This document shows, piece after piece, positions 1-11,700 of a stretch of 64,000 nucleotides of DNA. The notes beneath the pieces are model-generated. The model ran no database searches, had not been told where the DNA came from, and saw only the letters and a list, made by a program, of their open reading frames with translations. The DNA is taken from positions 23,467 through 87,466 of the forward strand of contig NW_027018086.1 of assembly GCF_032854445.1 (NCBI RefSeq). Direction: 5' to 3'. Position numbers and translations under genes: made by a program. Each line of letters starts with the position of its first letter. The stretch's first letter is position 1. The stretch is from Liolophura sinensis. Taxonomy: Eukaryota; Mollusca; Polyplacophora; Chitonida; Chitonidae.

Positions 1-67
1 TACTCTGTACAATCGCGACTGGTCATTACTATATTCAACTTTTGACTATAAGTTATATGCCCTTCGG

Positions 68-103
68 TAGCCCAGAAGACGTCAAATCTTTGGGCTAAGC
101 CCA
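68..103. other. Tripartite inverted repeat TAGCCCA ... TGGGCTA-AGCCCA (representative)
   Basis: TAGCCCA (68-74) pairs with TGGGCTA (91-97) across a 16-base loop. TGGGCT (91-96) can instead pair with AGCCCA (98-103) across one base. The centre segment therefore has two alternative partners, allowing mutually exclusive hairpins or cruciforms. Most of the 117 copies keep all three parts. Exceptions include the GGGCTAATCCC and TTTCGGCTAAG variants, which weaken one pairing. Function is unproven. Confidence 0.6.
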
Positions 104-372
104 TTTAACTCACCCAGCAATTGTCTTACTTCTAAGTCCAAGACAATCTCAATGTCTTTATCTACGTGTAGAAAAACCATACCATTTGTACATGAAAAAC
201 ACAAGGTACTTGATACAGTCTGCTGTAAAAAAGTACAACTGAACACTGACCCACTTCAGTAAGCTGCCAAAAGATTTGGAATTGAGCCAGGCATCGGCAG
301 CTGTTGAAAAATTGCAAATTTCCCTGGTTTCCATAGAGTAAGAGCCGTTGCTCGGCAAGTGATTATGACATA

Positions 373-382
373 AATGATCATT
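373..382. other. Perfect 10-bp palindrome AATGATCATT (representative)
   Basis: A perfect palindrome about 15-20 bp after the CACGTG position, kept in most monomers. C types read AATGATCAATG, which breaks the right arm. In many copies it is followed by a second palindrome, CAATTG or CATATG. It may be a protein site; no function can be assigned from sequence. Confidence 0.5.
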
Positions 383-493
383 GAATTGTCACTACAGCCA
401 AAAGTATTGGTCGGAGAGCAGCGCGGTTTGCACCATTCGATTTGTCGTCACAAAATACGTCGGATTAGCCTCTTACCAGCAGCACTGGAACAG

Positions 494-527
494 TTTTTCC
501 ACTTTTGCATTTTTACCTGGTCTTTTT
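494..527 (+). other. Cluster of four T-tracts before the monomer boundary (representative)
   Basis: Runs of 5, 4, 5 and 5 Ts occur at 494-498, 503-506, 510-514 and 523-527, an average spacing close to one helical turn though not evenly phased. The cluster is present in every full monomer. A/T-tracts at near-helical spacing can curve DNA and are common in satellites; curvature here is inference. Confidence 0.5.
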
Positions 528-548
528 GTTAATTGAAACCGGCTACAC

Positions 549-561
549 TGTACTCTGTACA
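549..561. other. Interrupted palindrome TGTAC-TCT-GTACA at the monomer boundary (representative)
   Basis: Five-base arms around a three-base centre. Present in most copies at the same offset. Copy 20 changes the centre (ATT, about 10434) but keeps the arms. Copies 9, 17 and 67 carry an arm change (TGTAT or TGTAG), and copy 112 lacks the element. Role unknown; it could be a dimeric protein site or only a convenient landmark. Confidence 0.6.
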
Positions 562-1099
562 ATCGCGACTGGTCATTACTATATTCAACTTTTGACTATA
601 AGTTATGTGCCCTTCGGTAGCCCAGAAGACGTCAAATCTTTGGGCTAAGCCCATTTAACTCACCCAGCAATTGTCTTACTTCTAAGTCCAAGACAATCTC
701 AATGTCTTTATCTACGTGTAAAAAAACCACACCATTTGTACATGAAAAACACAAGGTACTTGATACAGTCTGCTGTAAAAAGTACAACTGAACACTGACC
801 CACTTCAGTAAGGTGCCAAAAGATTCGGAATTGAGCCAGGCATCGGCAGCTGTTGACAAATTGCAAATTTCCCTGGTTTCCATGGAGTAAGAGCCGTTGC
901 TACGCACGTGATTATGGCATAAATGATCATTGAATTGTCGCTACAGCCAAAAGTATTGGTCGGAGAGCAACGCGGATTGCACCATTCGATTTCTCGTCAC
1001 AAAATACGTCGGATTAGCCTCTTACTAGTAGCACTGGAACAGTTTTTCCACTTTTGCATTTTTGCCTGGTCTTTTTGTTAATTGAAACCGGCTACACTG
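551..1099 (+). repeat. Representative 549-bp monomer (copy 2, subtype B)
   Basis: A typical complete unit. In order it holds: a TGTAC-TCT-GTACA interrupted palindrome at the boundary; the TAGCCCA/TGGGCTA/AGCCCA inverted-repeat group near offset 68-103; an A-rich centre with a variable A-run (about offset 170-230); CCATGG (880-885); CACGTG (905-910); AATGATCATT shortly after; and a T-tract cluster before the next boundary. Subtype B is marked by GATTCGG, GACAAATTG, CTACGCACGTG, GGCATAAATG and TTACTAGTAGC. Closely related B copies start at 5493, 9887, 19730, 25223 and 33452. Confidence 0.95.
905..910. other. CACGTG hexamer, E-box-like (representative)
   Basis: CACGTG sits just before TTATGACAT or TTATGGCAT in most monomers. 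It is the canonical core bound by many basic helix-loop-helix proteins, but binding here is inference. By my count it is altered in 22 of the 65 monomers left of 35649 (CAAGTG in A, A' and relatives; CACGTT in H; ACTTTA in G). It is kept in all but one monomer to the right (CACGTA in copy 79, near 43148). Confidence 0.5.
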
Positions 1100-1649
1100 T
1101 ACTCTGTACAATCGCGACTGGTCATTACTATATTCAACTTTTGACTATAAGTTATATGCCCTTCGGTAGCCCAGAAGACGTCAAATCTTTGGGCTAAGCC
1201 CATTTAACTCACCCAGCAATTGTCTTACTTCTAAGTCCAAGACAATCTCAATGTCTTTATCTACGTGTAGAAAAACCAGACCATTTGTACATAAAAAAAC
1301 ACAAGGTACTTGATACAGTCTGCTGTAAAAAGTACAACTGAACACTGACCCACATTTATAAGGTGCCAAAAGATGCGGAATTGGGCCAGGCATCGGCAGC
1401 TGTTAAAAAATTGCAAATATCTTTGGTTTCCATGGAGTAAGAGCCGTTGCTGGGCACGTGATTATGACATCAATGATCAATGAATTATCGCCACAGCCAA
1501 AAGTATTGGTCAGAGAGCAACGCGGTTTGCACCATTCGATTTCTCGTCACAAAATACGTCGGATTAGCCTCTTACCAGCAGCACTGGAACAGTTTTTCCA
1601 CTTTTGCATTTTTGCCTGGTCTTTTTGTTAATTGAAATCGGCTACACTG

Positions 1650-2198
1650 TACTCTGTACAATCGCGACTGGTCATTACTATATTCAACTTTTGACTATAA
1701 GTTATATGCCCTTCAGTAGCCCAGAAGACCTGAAATCTTTGGGCTAAGCCCATTTAACTCACCCAGCAATTGTCTTACTTCTAAGTCCAAGACAATCTCA
1801 ATGTCTTTATCTACGTGTAGAAAAACCACACCATTTGTACATGAAAAACACAAGGTACTTGATACAGTCTGCTGTAAAAAGTACAACTGAACACTGACCC
1901 ACTTCAGTAAGGTGCCAAAAGATTCGGAATTGAGCCAGGCATCGGCAGCTGTTGACAAATTGCAAATTTCCCTGGTTTCCATGGAGTAAGAGCCGTTGCT
2001 ACGCACGTGATTATGGCATAAATGATCATTGAATTGTCGCTACAGCCAAAAGTATTGGTCGGAGAGCAACGCGGATTGCACCATTCGATTTCTCGTCACA
2101 AAATACGTCGGATTAGCCTCTTACTAGTAGCACTGGAACAGTTTTTCCACTTTTGCATTTTTGCCTGGTCTTTTTGTTAATTGAAACCGGCTACACTG
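1650..2198 (+). repeat. Hybrid monomer (D head, B body), copy 4
   Basis: The head carries the D markers CAGTAGCCC and GACCTGAAATC (to about 1732). From 1773 onward it carries the B markers TTGTCTTAC, TCCAAGAC, GATTCGG and GACAAATTG. The switch lies within 1733-1772. The hybrid is followed by a second C monomer, giving B-C-(D/B)-C-D where the regular HOR has B-C-D. This is the product expected from unequal crossover between a D and a B monomer, a gain of two monomers. The head also has ATATGCC where D has ATGTGCC, so the parent D copy was not identical to those in this window. Confidence 0.7.
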
Positions 2199-4394
2199 TA
2201 CTCTGTACAATCGCGACTGATCATTACTATATTCAACTTTTGACTATAAGTTATATGCCCTTCGGTAGCCCAGAAAACGTCAAATCTTTGGGCTAAGCCC
2301 ATTTAACTCACCCAGCAATTGTCTTACTTCTAAGTCCAAGACAATCTCAATGTCTTTATCTACGTGTAGAAAAACCATACCATTTGTACATAAAAAACAC
2401 AAGGTACTTGATACAGTCTGCTGTAAAAAGTACAACTAAACACTGACCCACATTTATAAGGTGCCAAAAGATGCGGAATTGGGCCAGGCATCGGCAGCTG
2501 TTAAAAAATTGCAAATATCCCTGGTTTCCATGGAGTAAGAGCCGTTGCTGGGCACGTGATTATGACATCAATGATCAATGAATTATCGCCACAGCCAAAA
2601 GTATTGGTCCGAGAGCAACGCGGTTTGCACCATTCGATTTCTCGTCACAAAATACGTCGGATTAGCCTCTTACCAGCAGCACTTTAACAGTTTTTCCACT
2701 TTTGCATTTTTGCCTGGTCTTTTTGTTAATTGAAATCGGCTACACTGTACTCTGTACAATCGCGACTGGTCATTACTATATTCAACTTTTGACTATAAGT
2801 TATGTGCCCTTCAGTAGCCCAGAAGACCTGAAATCTTTGGGCTAAGCCCATTTAACTCACCCAGCAATTGCCTTACTTCTAAGTGCAAGACAATCTCAAT
2901 GTCTTTATCTACGTGTAGAAAAACCACACCATTTGTACATGAAAAACACAAGGTACTTGATACAGTCTGCTGTAAAAAGTACAACTGAACACTGACAAAC
3001 TTCAGTAAGGTGCAAAAAGATTCGGAATTGACCCAGGCATCGGCAGCTGTTGACAAATTGCAAATTTCCCTGGTTTCCATGGAGTAAGAGCCGTTGCTAC
3101 GCACGTGATTATGGCATAAATGATCATTGAATTGTCGCTACAGCCAAAAGTATTGGTCGGAGAGCAACGCGGATTGCACCATTCGATTTCTCGTCACAAA
3201 ATACGTCGGATTAGCCTCTTACTAGTAGCACTGGAACAGTTTTTCCACTTTTGCATTTTTGCCTGGTCTTTTTGTTAATTGAAACCTGCTACACTGTACT
3301 CTGTACAATCGCGACTGGTCATTACTATATTCAACTTTTGACTATAAGTTATATGCCCTTCGGTAGCCCAGAAGACGTCAAATCTTTGGGCTAAGCCCAT
3401 TTAACTCACCCAGCAATTGTCTTACTTCTAAGTCCAAGACAATCTCAATGTCTTTATCTACGTGTAGAAAAACCATACCATTTGTACATGAAAAACACAA
3501 GGTACTTGATACAGTCTGCTGTAAAAAGTACAACTGAACACTGACCCACTTCAGTAAGCTGCCAAAAGATTTGGAATTGAGCCAGGCATCGGCAGCCGTT
3601 GAAAAATTGCAAATTTCCCTGGTTTCCATGGAGTAAGAGCCGTTGCTGGGCAAGTGATTATGACATAAATGATCATTCAATTGTCACTACAGCCAAAAGT
3701 ATTGGTCGGAGAGCAGCGCGGTTTGCACCATTCGATTTGTCGTCACAAAATACGTCGGATTAGCCTCTTACCAGCAGCACTGGAACAGTTTTTCCACTTT
3801 TGAATTTTTACCTGGTCTTTTTGTTAATTGAAATCGGCTACACTGTACTCTGTACAATCGCGACTGGTCATTACTATATTCAACTTTTGACTATAAGTTA
3901 TGTGCCCTTCGGTAGCCCAGAAGACGTCAAATCTTTGGGCTAAGCCCATTTAACTCACCCAGCAATTGTCTTACTTCTAAGTCCTAGACAATCTCAATGT
4001 CTTTATCTACGTGTAGAAAAACCACACCATTTGTACATAAAAAACACAAGGTACTTGATACAGTCTGCTGTAAAAAGTATAACTGACCACAGACCCACAT
4101 GAATAAGGTGCCAAAAGATGCGGAATTGAGCCAGAAATCGGCCACTGTTGAAAAATTGCAAATTTCCCTGGTTTCCATGGAGTAAGAGCCGTTGCTGGGC
4201 ACGTGAATATGACATCAATGATCATTCAATTTTCACTACAGCCAAAAGTATTGGTCGGAGAGCAACGCGGTTTGCACCATTCGATTTCTCGTCACAAAAT
4301 ACGTCGGATTAGCCTCTTACCAGCAGCACTGGAACAGTTTTTCCACTTTTGCATTTTTGCCTGGTCTTTTTGTTAATTGAAATCGGCTACACTG

Positions 4395-7300
4395 TATTCT
4401 GTACAATCGCGACTGGTCATTACTATATTCAACTTTTGACTATAAGTTATGTGCCCTTCAGTAGCCCAGAAGACCTGAAATCTTTGGGCTAAGCCCATTT
4501 AACTCACCCAGCAATTGCCTTACTTCTAAGTGCAAGACAATCTCAATGTCTTTATCTACGTGTAGAAAAACCACACCATTTGTACATGAAAAACACAAGG
4601 TACTTGATACAGTCTGCTGTAAAAAGTACAACTGAACACTGACAAACTTCAGTAAGGTGCAAAAAGATTCGGAATTGACCCAGGCATCGGCAGCTGTTGA
4701 CAAATTGCAAATTTCCCTGGTTTCCATGGAGTAAGAGCCGTTGCTGGGCACGTGATTATGGCATAAATGATCATTGAATTGTCGCTACAGCCAAAAGTAT
4801 TGGTCGGAGAGCAACGCGGATTGCACCATTCGATTTCTCGTCACAAAATACGTCGGATTAGCCTCTTACTAGTAGCACTGGAACAGTTTTTCCACTTTTG
4901 CATTTTTGCCTGGTCTTTTTGTTAATTGAAACCGGCTACACTGTACTCTGTACAATCGCGACTGGTCATTACTATATTCAACTTTTGACTATAAGTTATA
5001 TGCCCTTCGGTAGCCCAGAAGACGTCAAATCTTTGGGCTAAGCCCATTTAACTCACCCAGCAATTGTCTTACTTCTAAGTCCAAGACAATCTCAATGTCT
5101 TTATCTACGTGTAGAAAAACCATACCATTTGTACATGAAAAACACAAGGTACTTGATACAGTCTGCTGTAAAAAGTACAACTGAACACTGACCCACTTCA
5201 GTAATCTGCCAAAAGATTTGGAATTGAGCCAGGCATCGGCAGCTGTTGAAAAATTGCAAATTTCCCTGGTTTCCATAGAGTAAGAGCCGTTGCTCGACAA
5301 GTAATTATGACATAAATGATCATTGAATTGTCACTACAGCCAAAAGTATTGGTCGGAGAGCAGCGCGGTTTGCACCATTCGATTTGTCGTCACAAAATAC
5401 GTCGGATTAGCCTCTTACCAGCAGCACTGGAACAGTTTTTCCACTTTTGCATTTTTACCTGGTCTTTTTGTTAATTGAAACCGGCTACACTGTACTCTGT
5501 ACAATCGCGACTGGTCATTACTATATTCAACTTTTGACTATAAGTTATGTGCCCTTCGGTAGCCCAGAAGACGTCAAATCTTTGGGCTAAGCCCATTTAA
5601 CTCACCCAGCAATTGTCTTACTTCTAAGTCCAAGACAATCTCAATGTCTTTATCTACGTGTAAAAAAACCACACCATTTGTACATGAAAAACACAAGGTA
5701 CTTGATACAGTCTGCTGTAAAAAGTACAACTGAACACTGACCCACTTCAGTAAGGTGCCAAAAGATTCGGAATTGAGCCAGGCATCGGCAGCTGTTGACA
5801 AATTGCAAATTTCCCTGGTTTCCATGGAGTAAGAGCCGTTGCTACGCACGTGATTATGGCATAAATGATCATTGAATTGTCGCTACAGCCAAAAGTATTG
5901 GTCGGAGAGCAACGCGGATTGCACCATTCGATTTCTCGTCACAAAATACGTCGGATTAGCCTCTTACTAGTAGCACTGGAACAGTTTTTCCACTTTTGCA
6001 TTTTTGCCTGGTCTTTTTGTTAATTGAAACCGGCTACACTGTACTCTGTACAATCGCGACTGGTCATTACTATATTCAACTTTTGACTATAAGTTATATG
6101 CCCTTCGGTAGCCCAGAAGACGTCAAATCTTTGGGCTAAGCCCATTTAACTCACCCAGCAATTGTCTTACTTCTAAGTCCAAGACAATCTCAATGTCTTT
6201 ATCTACGTGTAGAAAAACCAGACCATTTGTACATAAAAAAACACAAGGTACTTGATACAGTCTGCTGTAAAAAGTACAACTGAACACTGACCCACATTTA
6301 TAAGGTGCCAAAAGATGCGGAATTGGGCCAGGCATCGGCAGCTGTTAAAAAATTGCAAATATCTTTGGTTTCCATGGAGTAAGAGCCGTTGCTGGGCACG
6401 TGATTATGACATCAATGATCAATGAATTATCGCCACAGCCAAAAGTATTGGTCAGAGAGCAACGCGGTTTGCACCATTCGATTTCTCGTCACAACATACG
6501 TCGGATTAGCCTCTTACCAGCAGCACTAGAACAGTTTTTCCACTTTTGCATTTTTGCCTGGTCTTTTTGTTAATTGAAATCGGCTACACTGTACTCTGTA
6601 CAATCGCGACTGGTCATTACTATATTCAACTTTTGACTATAAGTTATGTGCCCTTCAGTAGCCCAGAAGACCTGAAATCTTTGGGCTAAGCCCATTTAAC
6701 TCACCCAGCAATTGCCTTACTTCTAAGTGCAAGACAATCTCAATGTCTTTATCTACGTGTAGAAAAACCACACCATTTGTACATGAAAAACACAAGGTAC
6801 TTGATACAGTCTGCTGTAAAAAGTACAACTGAACACTGACAAACTTCAGTAAAGGTGCAAAAAGATTCGGAATTGACCCAGGCATCGGCAGCTGTTGACA
6901 AATTGCAAATTTCCCTGGTTTCCATGGAGTAAGAGCCGTTGCTACGCACGTGATTATGGCATAAATGATCATTGAATTGTCGCTACAGCCAAAAGTATTG
7001 GTCGGAGAGCAACGCGGATTGCACCATTCGATTTCTCGTCACAAAATACGTCGGATTAGCCTCTTACTAGTAGCACTGGAACAGTTTTTCCACTTTTGCA
7101 TTTTTGCCTGGTCTTTTTGTTAATTGAAACCGGCTACACTGTACTCTGTACAATCGCGACTGGTCATTACTATATTCAACTTTTGACTATAAGTTATATG
7201 CCCTTCGGTAGCCCAGAAGACGTCAAATCTTTGGGCTAAGCCCATTTAACTCACCCAGCAATTGTCTTACTTCTAAGTCCAAGACAATCTCAATGTCTTT

Positions 7301-8788
7301 ATCTACGTGTAGAAAAACCATACCATTTGTACATGAAAAACACAAGGTACTTGATACAGTCTGCTGTAAAAAGTACAACTGAACACTGACCCACTTCAGT
7401 AAGCTGCCAAAAGATTTGGAATTGAGCCAGGCATCGGCAGCCGTTGAAAAATTGCAAATTTCCCTGGTTTCCATGGAGTAAGAGCCGTTGCTGGGCAAGT
7501 GATTATGACATAAATGATCATTCATATGTCACTACAGCCAAAAGTATTGGTCGGAGAGCAGCGCGGTTTGCACCATTCGATTCGTCGTCACAAAATACGT
7601 CGGATTAGCCTCTTACCAGCAGCACTGGAACAGTTTTTCCACTTTTGCATTTTTACCTGGTCTTTTTGTTAATTGAAATCGGCTACACTGTACTCTGTAC
7701 AATCGCGACTGGTCATTACTATATTCAACTTTTGGCTATAAGTTATGTGCCCTTCGGTAGCCCAGAAGACGTCAAATCTTTGGGCTAAGCCCATTTAACT
7801 CACCCAGCAATTGTCTTACTTCTAAGTCCTAGACAATCTCAATGTCTTTATCTACGTGTAGAAAAACCACACCATTTGTACATAAAAAACACAAGGTACT
7901 TGATACAGTCTGCTGTAAAAAGTATAACTGACCACAGACCCACATGAATAAGGTGCCAAAAGATGCGGAATTGAGCCAGAAATCGGCAGCCGTTGAAAAA
8001 TTGCAAATTTCCCTGGTTTCCATGGAGTAAGAGCCGTTGCTGGGCAAGTGATTATGACATAAATGATCATTCAATTGGCACTACAGCCAAAAGTATTGGT
8101 CGGAGAGCAGCGCGGTTTGCACCATTCGATTTGTCGTCACAAAATACGTCGGATTAGCCTCTTACCAGCAGCACTGGAACAGTTTTTCCACTTTTGCATT
8201 TTTACCTGGTCTTTTTGTTAATTGAAATCGGCTACACTGTACTCTGTACAATCGCGACTGGTCATTACTATATTCAACTTTTGACTATAAGTTATGTGCC
8301 CTTCGGTAGCCCAGAAGACGTCAAATCTTTGGGCTAAGCCCATTTAACTCACCCAGCAATTGTCTTACTTCTAAGTCCTAGACAATCTCAATGTCTTTAT
8401 CTACGTGTAGAAAAACCACACCATTTGTACATAAAAAACACAAGGTACTTGATACAGTCTGCTGTAAAAAGTATAACTGACCACAGACCCACATGAATAA
8501 GGTGCCAAAAGATGCGGAATTGAGCCAGAAATCGGCCACTGTTGAAAAATTGCAAATTTCCCTGGTTTCCATGGAGTAAGAGCCGTTGCTGGGCACGTGA
8601 ATATGACATCAATGATCATTCAATTTTCACTACAGCCAAAAGTATTGGTCGGAGAGCAACGCGGTTTGCACCATTCGATTTCTCGTCACAAAATACGTCG
8701 GATTAGCCTCTTACCAGCAGCACTGGAACAGTTTTTCCACTTTTGCATTTTTGCCTGGTCTTTTTGTTAATTGAAATCGGCTACACTG
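4395..8788 (+). repeat. Eight-monomer HOR, copy 1 (~4.394 kb)
   Basis: Monomers start at 4395 (D), 4944 (A), 5493 (B), 6042 (C), 6592 (D), 7142 (A'), 7691 (E/A' hybrid) and 8240 (E). Almost the same order and variants recur 4394 bp later. Private variants shared at that spacing include CTGTATTCTG (about 4393 and 8787), GGCCACTGTTG in the preceding E copies (about 4140 and 8534) and CAGACCATTTG in C. By eye the two HOR copies differ at few sites, far fewer than neighbouring monomers do, which is the signature of an HOR. Confidence 0.88.
7691..8239 (+). repeat. Hybrid monomer (E head, A' tail), copy 15
   Basis: The head has E markers: TCCTAGAC, TATAACTGACC and GCCAGAAATCGG. After about 7990 it has A' markers: CAGCCGTTG, GGGCAAGTG, GCAGCGCGG and TTTGTCGTC. 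It sits between A' (7142) and E (8240), where copies 7 and 8 show plain A'-E. It is thus an extra monomer consistent with unequal exchange between E and A'. The private TTTTGGCTATAAG near its start recurs at about 12125 in copy 23, showing the hybrid was amplified with the HOR. Confidence 0.72.
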
Positions 8789-11700
8789 TATTCTGTACAA
8801 TCGCGACTGGTCATTACTATATTCAACTTTTGACTATAAGTTATGTGCCCTTCAGTAGCCCAGAAGACCTGAAATCTTTGGGCTAAGCCCATTTAACTCA
8901 CCCAGCAATTGCCTTACTTCTAAGTGCAAGACAATCTCAATGTCTTTATCTACGTGTAGAAAAACCACACCATTTGTACATGAAAAACACAAGGTACTTG
9001 ATACAGTCTGCTGTAAAAAGTACAACTGAACACTGACAAACTTCAGTAAGGTGCAAAAAGATTCGGAATTGACCCAGGCATCGGCAGCTGTTGACAAATT
9101 GCAAATTTCCCTGGTTTCCATGGAGTAAGAGCCGTTGCTGGGCACGTGATTATGGCATAAATGATCATTGAATTGTCGCTACAGCCAAAAGTATTGGTCG
9201 GAGAGCAACGCGGATTGCACCATTCGATTTCTCGTCACAAAATACGTCGGATTAGCCTCTTACTAGTAGCACTGGAACAGTTTTTCCACTTTTGCATTTT
9301 TGCCTGGTCTTTTTGTTAATTGAAACCGGCTACACTGTACTCTGTACAATCGCGACTGGTCATTACTATATTCAACTTTTGACTATAAGTTATATGCCCT
9401 TCGGTAGCCCAGAAGACGTCAAATCTTTGGGCTAAGCCCATTTAACTCACCCAGCAATTGTCTTACTTCTAAGTCCAAGACAATCTCAATGTCTTTATCT
9501 ACGTGTAGAAAAACCATACCATTTGTACATGAAAAACACAAGGTACTTGATACAGTCTGCTGTAAAAAGTACAACTGAACACTGACCCACTTCAGTAAGC
9601 TGCCAAAAGATTTGGAATTGAGCCAGGCATCGGCAGCTGTTGAAAAATTGCAAATTTCCCTGGTTTCCATAGAGTAAGAGCCGTTGCTCGGCAAGTGATT
9701 ATGACATAAATGATCATTGAATTGTCACTACAGCCAAAAGTATTGGTCGGAGAGCAGCGCGGTTTGCACCATTCGATTTGTCGTCACAAAATACGTCGGA
9801 TTAGCCTCTTACCAGCAGCACTGGAACAGTTTTTCCACTTTTGCATTTTTACCTGGTCTTTTTGTTAATTGAAACCGGCTACACTGTACTCTGTACAATC
9901 GCGACTGGTCATTACTATATTCAACTTTTGACTATAAGTTATGTGCCCTTCGGTAGCCCAGAAGACGTCAAATCTTTGGGCTAAGCCCATTTAACTCACC
10001 CAGCAATTGTCTTACTTCTAAGTCCAAGACAATCTCAATGTCTTTATCTACGTGTAAAAAAACCACACCATTTGTACATGAAAAACACAAGGTACTTGAT
10101 ACAGTCTGCTGTAAAAAGTACAACTGAACACTGACCCACTTCAGTAAGGTTCCAAAAGATTCGGAATTGAGCCAGGCATCGGCAGCTGTTGACAAATTGC
10201 AAATTTCCCTGGTTTCCATGGAGTAAGAGCCGTTGCTACGCACGTGATTATGGCATAAATGATCATTGAATTGTCGCTACAGCCAAAAGTATTGGTCGGA
10301 GAGCAACGCGGATTGCACCATTCGATTTCTCGTCACAAAATACGTCGGATTAGCCTCTTACTAGTAGCACTGGAACAGTTTTTCCACTTTTGCATTTTTG
10401 CCTGGTCTTTTTGTTAATTGAAACCGGCTACACTGTACATTGTACAATCGCGACTGGTCATTACTATATTCAACTTTTGACTATAAGTTATATGCCCTTC
10501 GGTAGCCCAGAAGACGTCAAATCTTTGGGCTAAGCCCATTTAACTCACCCAGCAATTGTCTTACTTCTAAGTCCAAGACAATCTCAATGTCTTTATCTAC
10601 GTGTAGAAAAACCAGACCATTTGTACATAAAAAAACACAAGGTACTTGATACAGTCTGCTGTAAAAAGTACAACTGAACACTGACCCACATTTATAAGGT
10701 GCCAAAAGATGCGGAATTGGGCCAGGCATCGGCAGCTGTTAAAAAATTGCAAATATCTTTGGTTTCCATGGAGTAAGAGCCGTTGCTGGGCACGTGATTA
10801 TGACATCAATGATCAATGAATTATCGCCACAGCCAAAAGTATTGGTCAGAGAGCAACGCGGTTTGCACCATTCGATTTCTCGTCACAAAATACGTCGGAT
10901 TAGCCTCTTACCAGCAGCACTGGAACAGTTTTTCCACTTTTGCATTTTTGCCTGGTCTTTTTGTTAATTGAAATCGGCTACACTGTACTCTGTACAATCG
11001 CGACTGGTCATTACTATATTCAACTTTTGACTATAAGTTATGTGCCCTTCAGTAGCCCAGAAGACCTGAAATCTTTGGGCTAAGCCCATTTAACTCACCC
11101 AGCAATTGCCTTACTTCTAAGTGCAAGACAATCTCAATGTCTTTATCTACGTGTAGAAAAACCACACCATTTGTACATGAAAAACACAAGGTACTTGATA
11201 CAGTCTGCTGTAAAAAGTACAACTGAACACTGACAAACTTCAGTAAGGTGCAAAAAGATTCGGAATTGACCCAGGCATCGGCAGCTGTTGACAAATTGCA
11301 AATTTCCCTGGTTTCCATGGAGTAAGAGCCGTTGCTAGGCACGTGATTATGGCATAAATGATCATTGAATTGTCGCTACAGCCAAAAGTATTGGTCGGAG
11401 AGCAACGCGGATTGCACCATTCGATTTCTCGTCACAAAATACGTCGGATTAGCCTCTTACTAGTAGCACTGGAACAGTTTTTCCACTTTTGCATTTTTGC
11501 CTGGTCTTTTTGTTAATTGAAACCGGCTACACTGTACTCTGTACAATCGCGACTGGTCATTACTATATTCAACTTTTGACTATAAGTTATATGCCCTTCG
11601 GTAGCCCAGAAGACGTCAAATCTTTGGGCTAAGCCCATTTAACTCACCCAGCAATTGTCTTACTTCTAAGTCCAAGACAATCTCAATGTCTTTATCTACG

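Larger units (their letters stand above)
1..4394 (+). repeat. Irregular left HOR segment, monomers 1-8 (A-B-C-D/B-C-D-A'-E)
   Basis: Monomers start at 1, 551, 1100, 1650, 2199, 2748, 3297 and 3846. Copies 1-3 match the A-B-C run at 4944-6591 and 9338-10985; for example CCATAGAGTAAG is shared by copies 1, 10 and 18. Copies 4 and 5 are an extra hybrid-plus-C pair that the eight-monomer HOR lacks. Copies 6-8 (D-A'-E) rejoin the HOR order. The segment reads as an older or rearranged form of the HOR to its right. Confidence 0.8.

Noticed and set aside
950-1020. RNA polymerase III A/B boxes, suggesting a tRNA- or SINE-derived monomer
   Set aside because: CATTCGATTTC resembles the TTCGA core of a B box, but the rest of the box does not fit. 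GGTCGGAGAGC fails the A-box consensus, and no tRNA-like folding is evident.
551-1099. CENP-B box
   Set aside because: I looked for the TTCG....A..CGGG pattern. TTCGGAATTGAGCC and TTCGATTTCTCG share only the TTCG core and lack the required A and CGGG, so no match is claimed.
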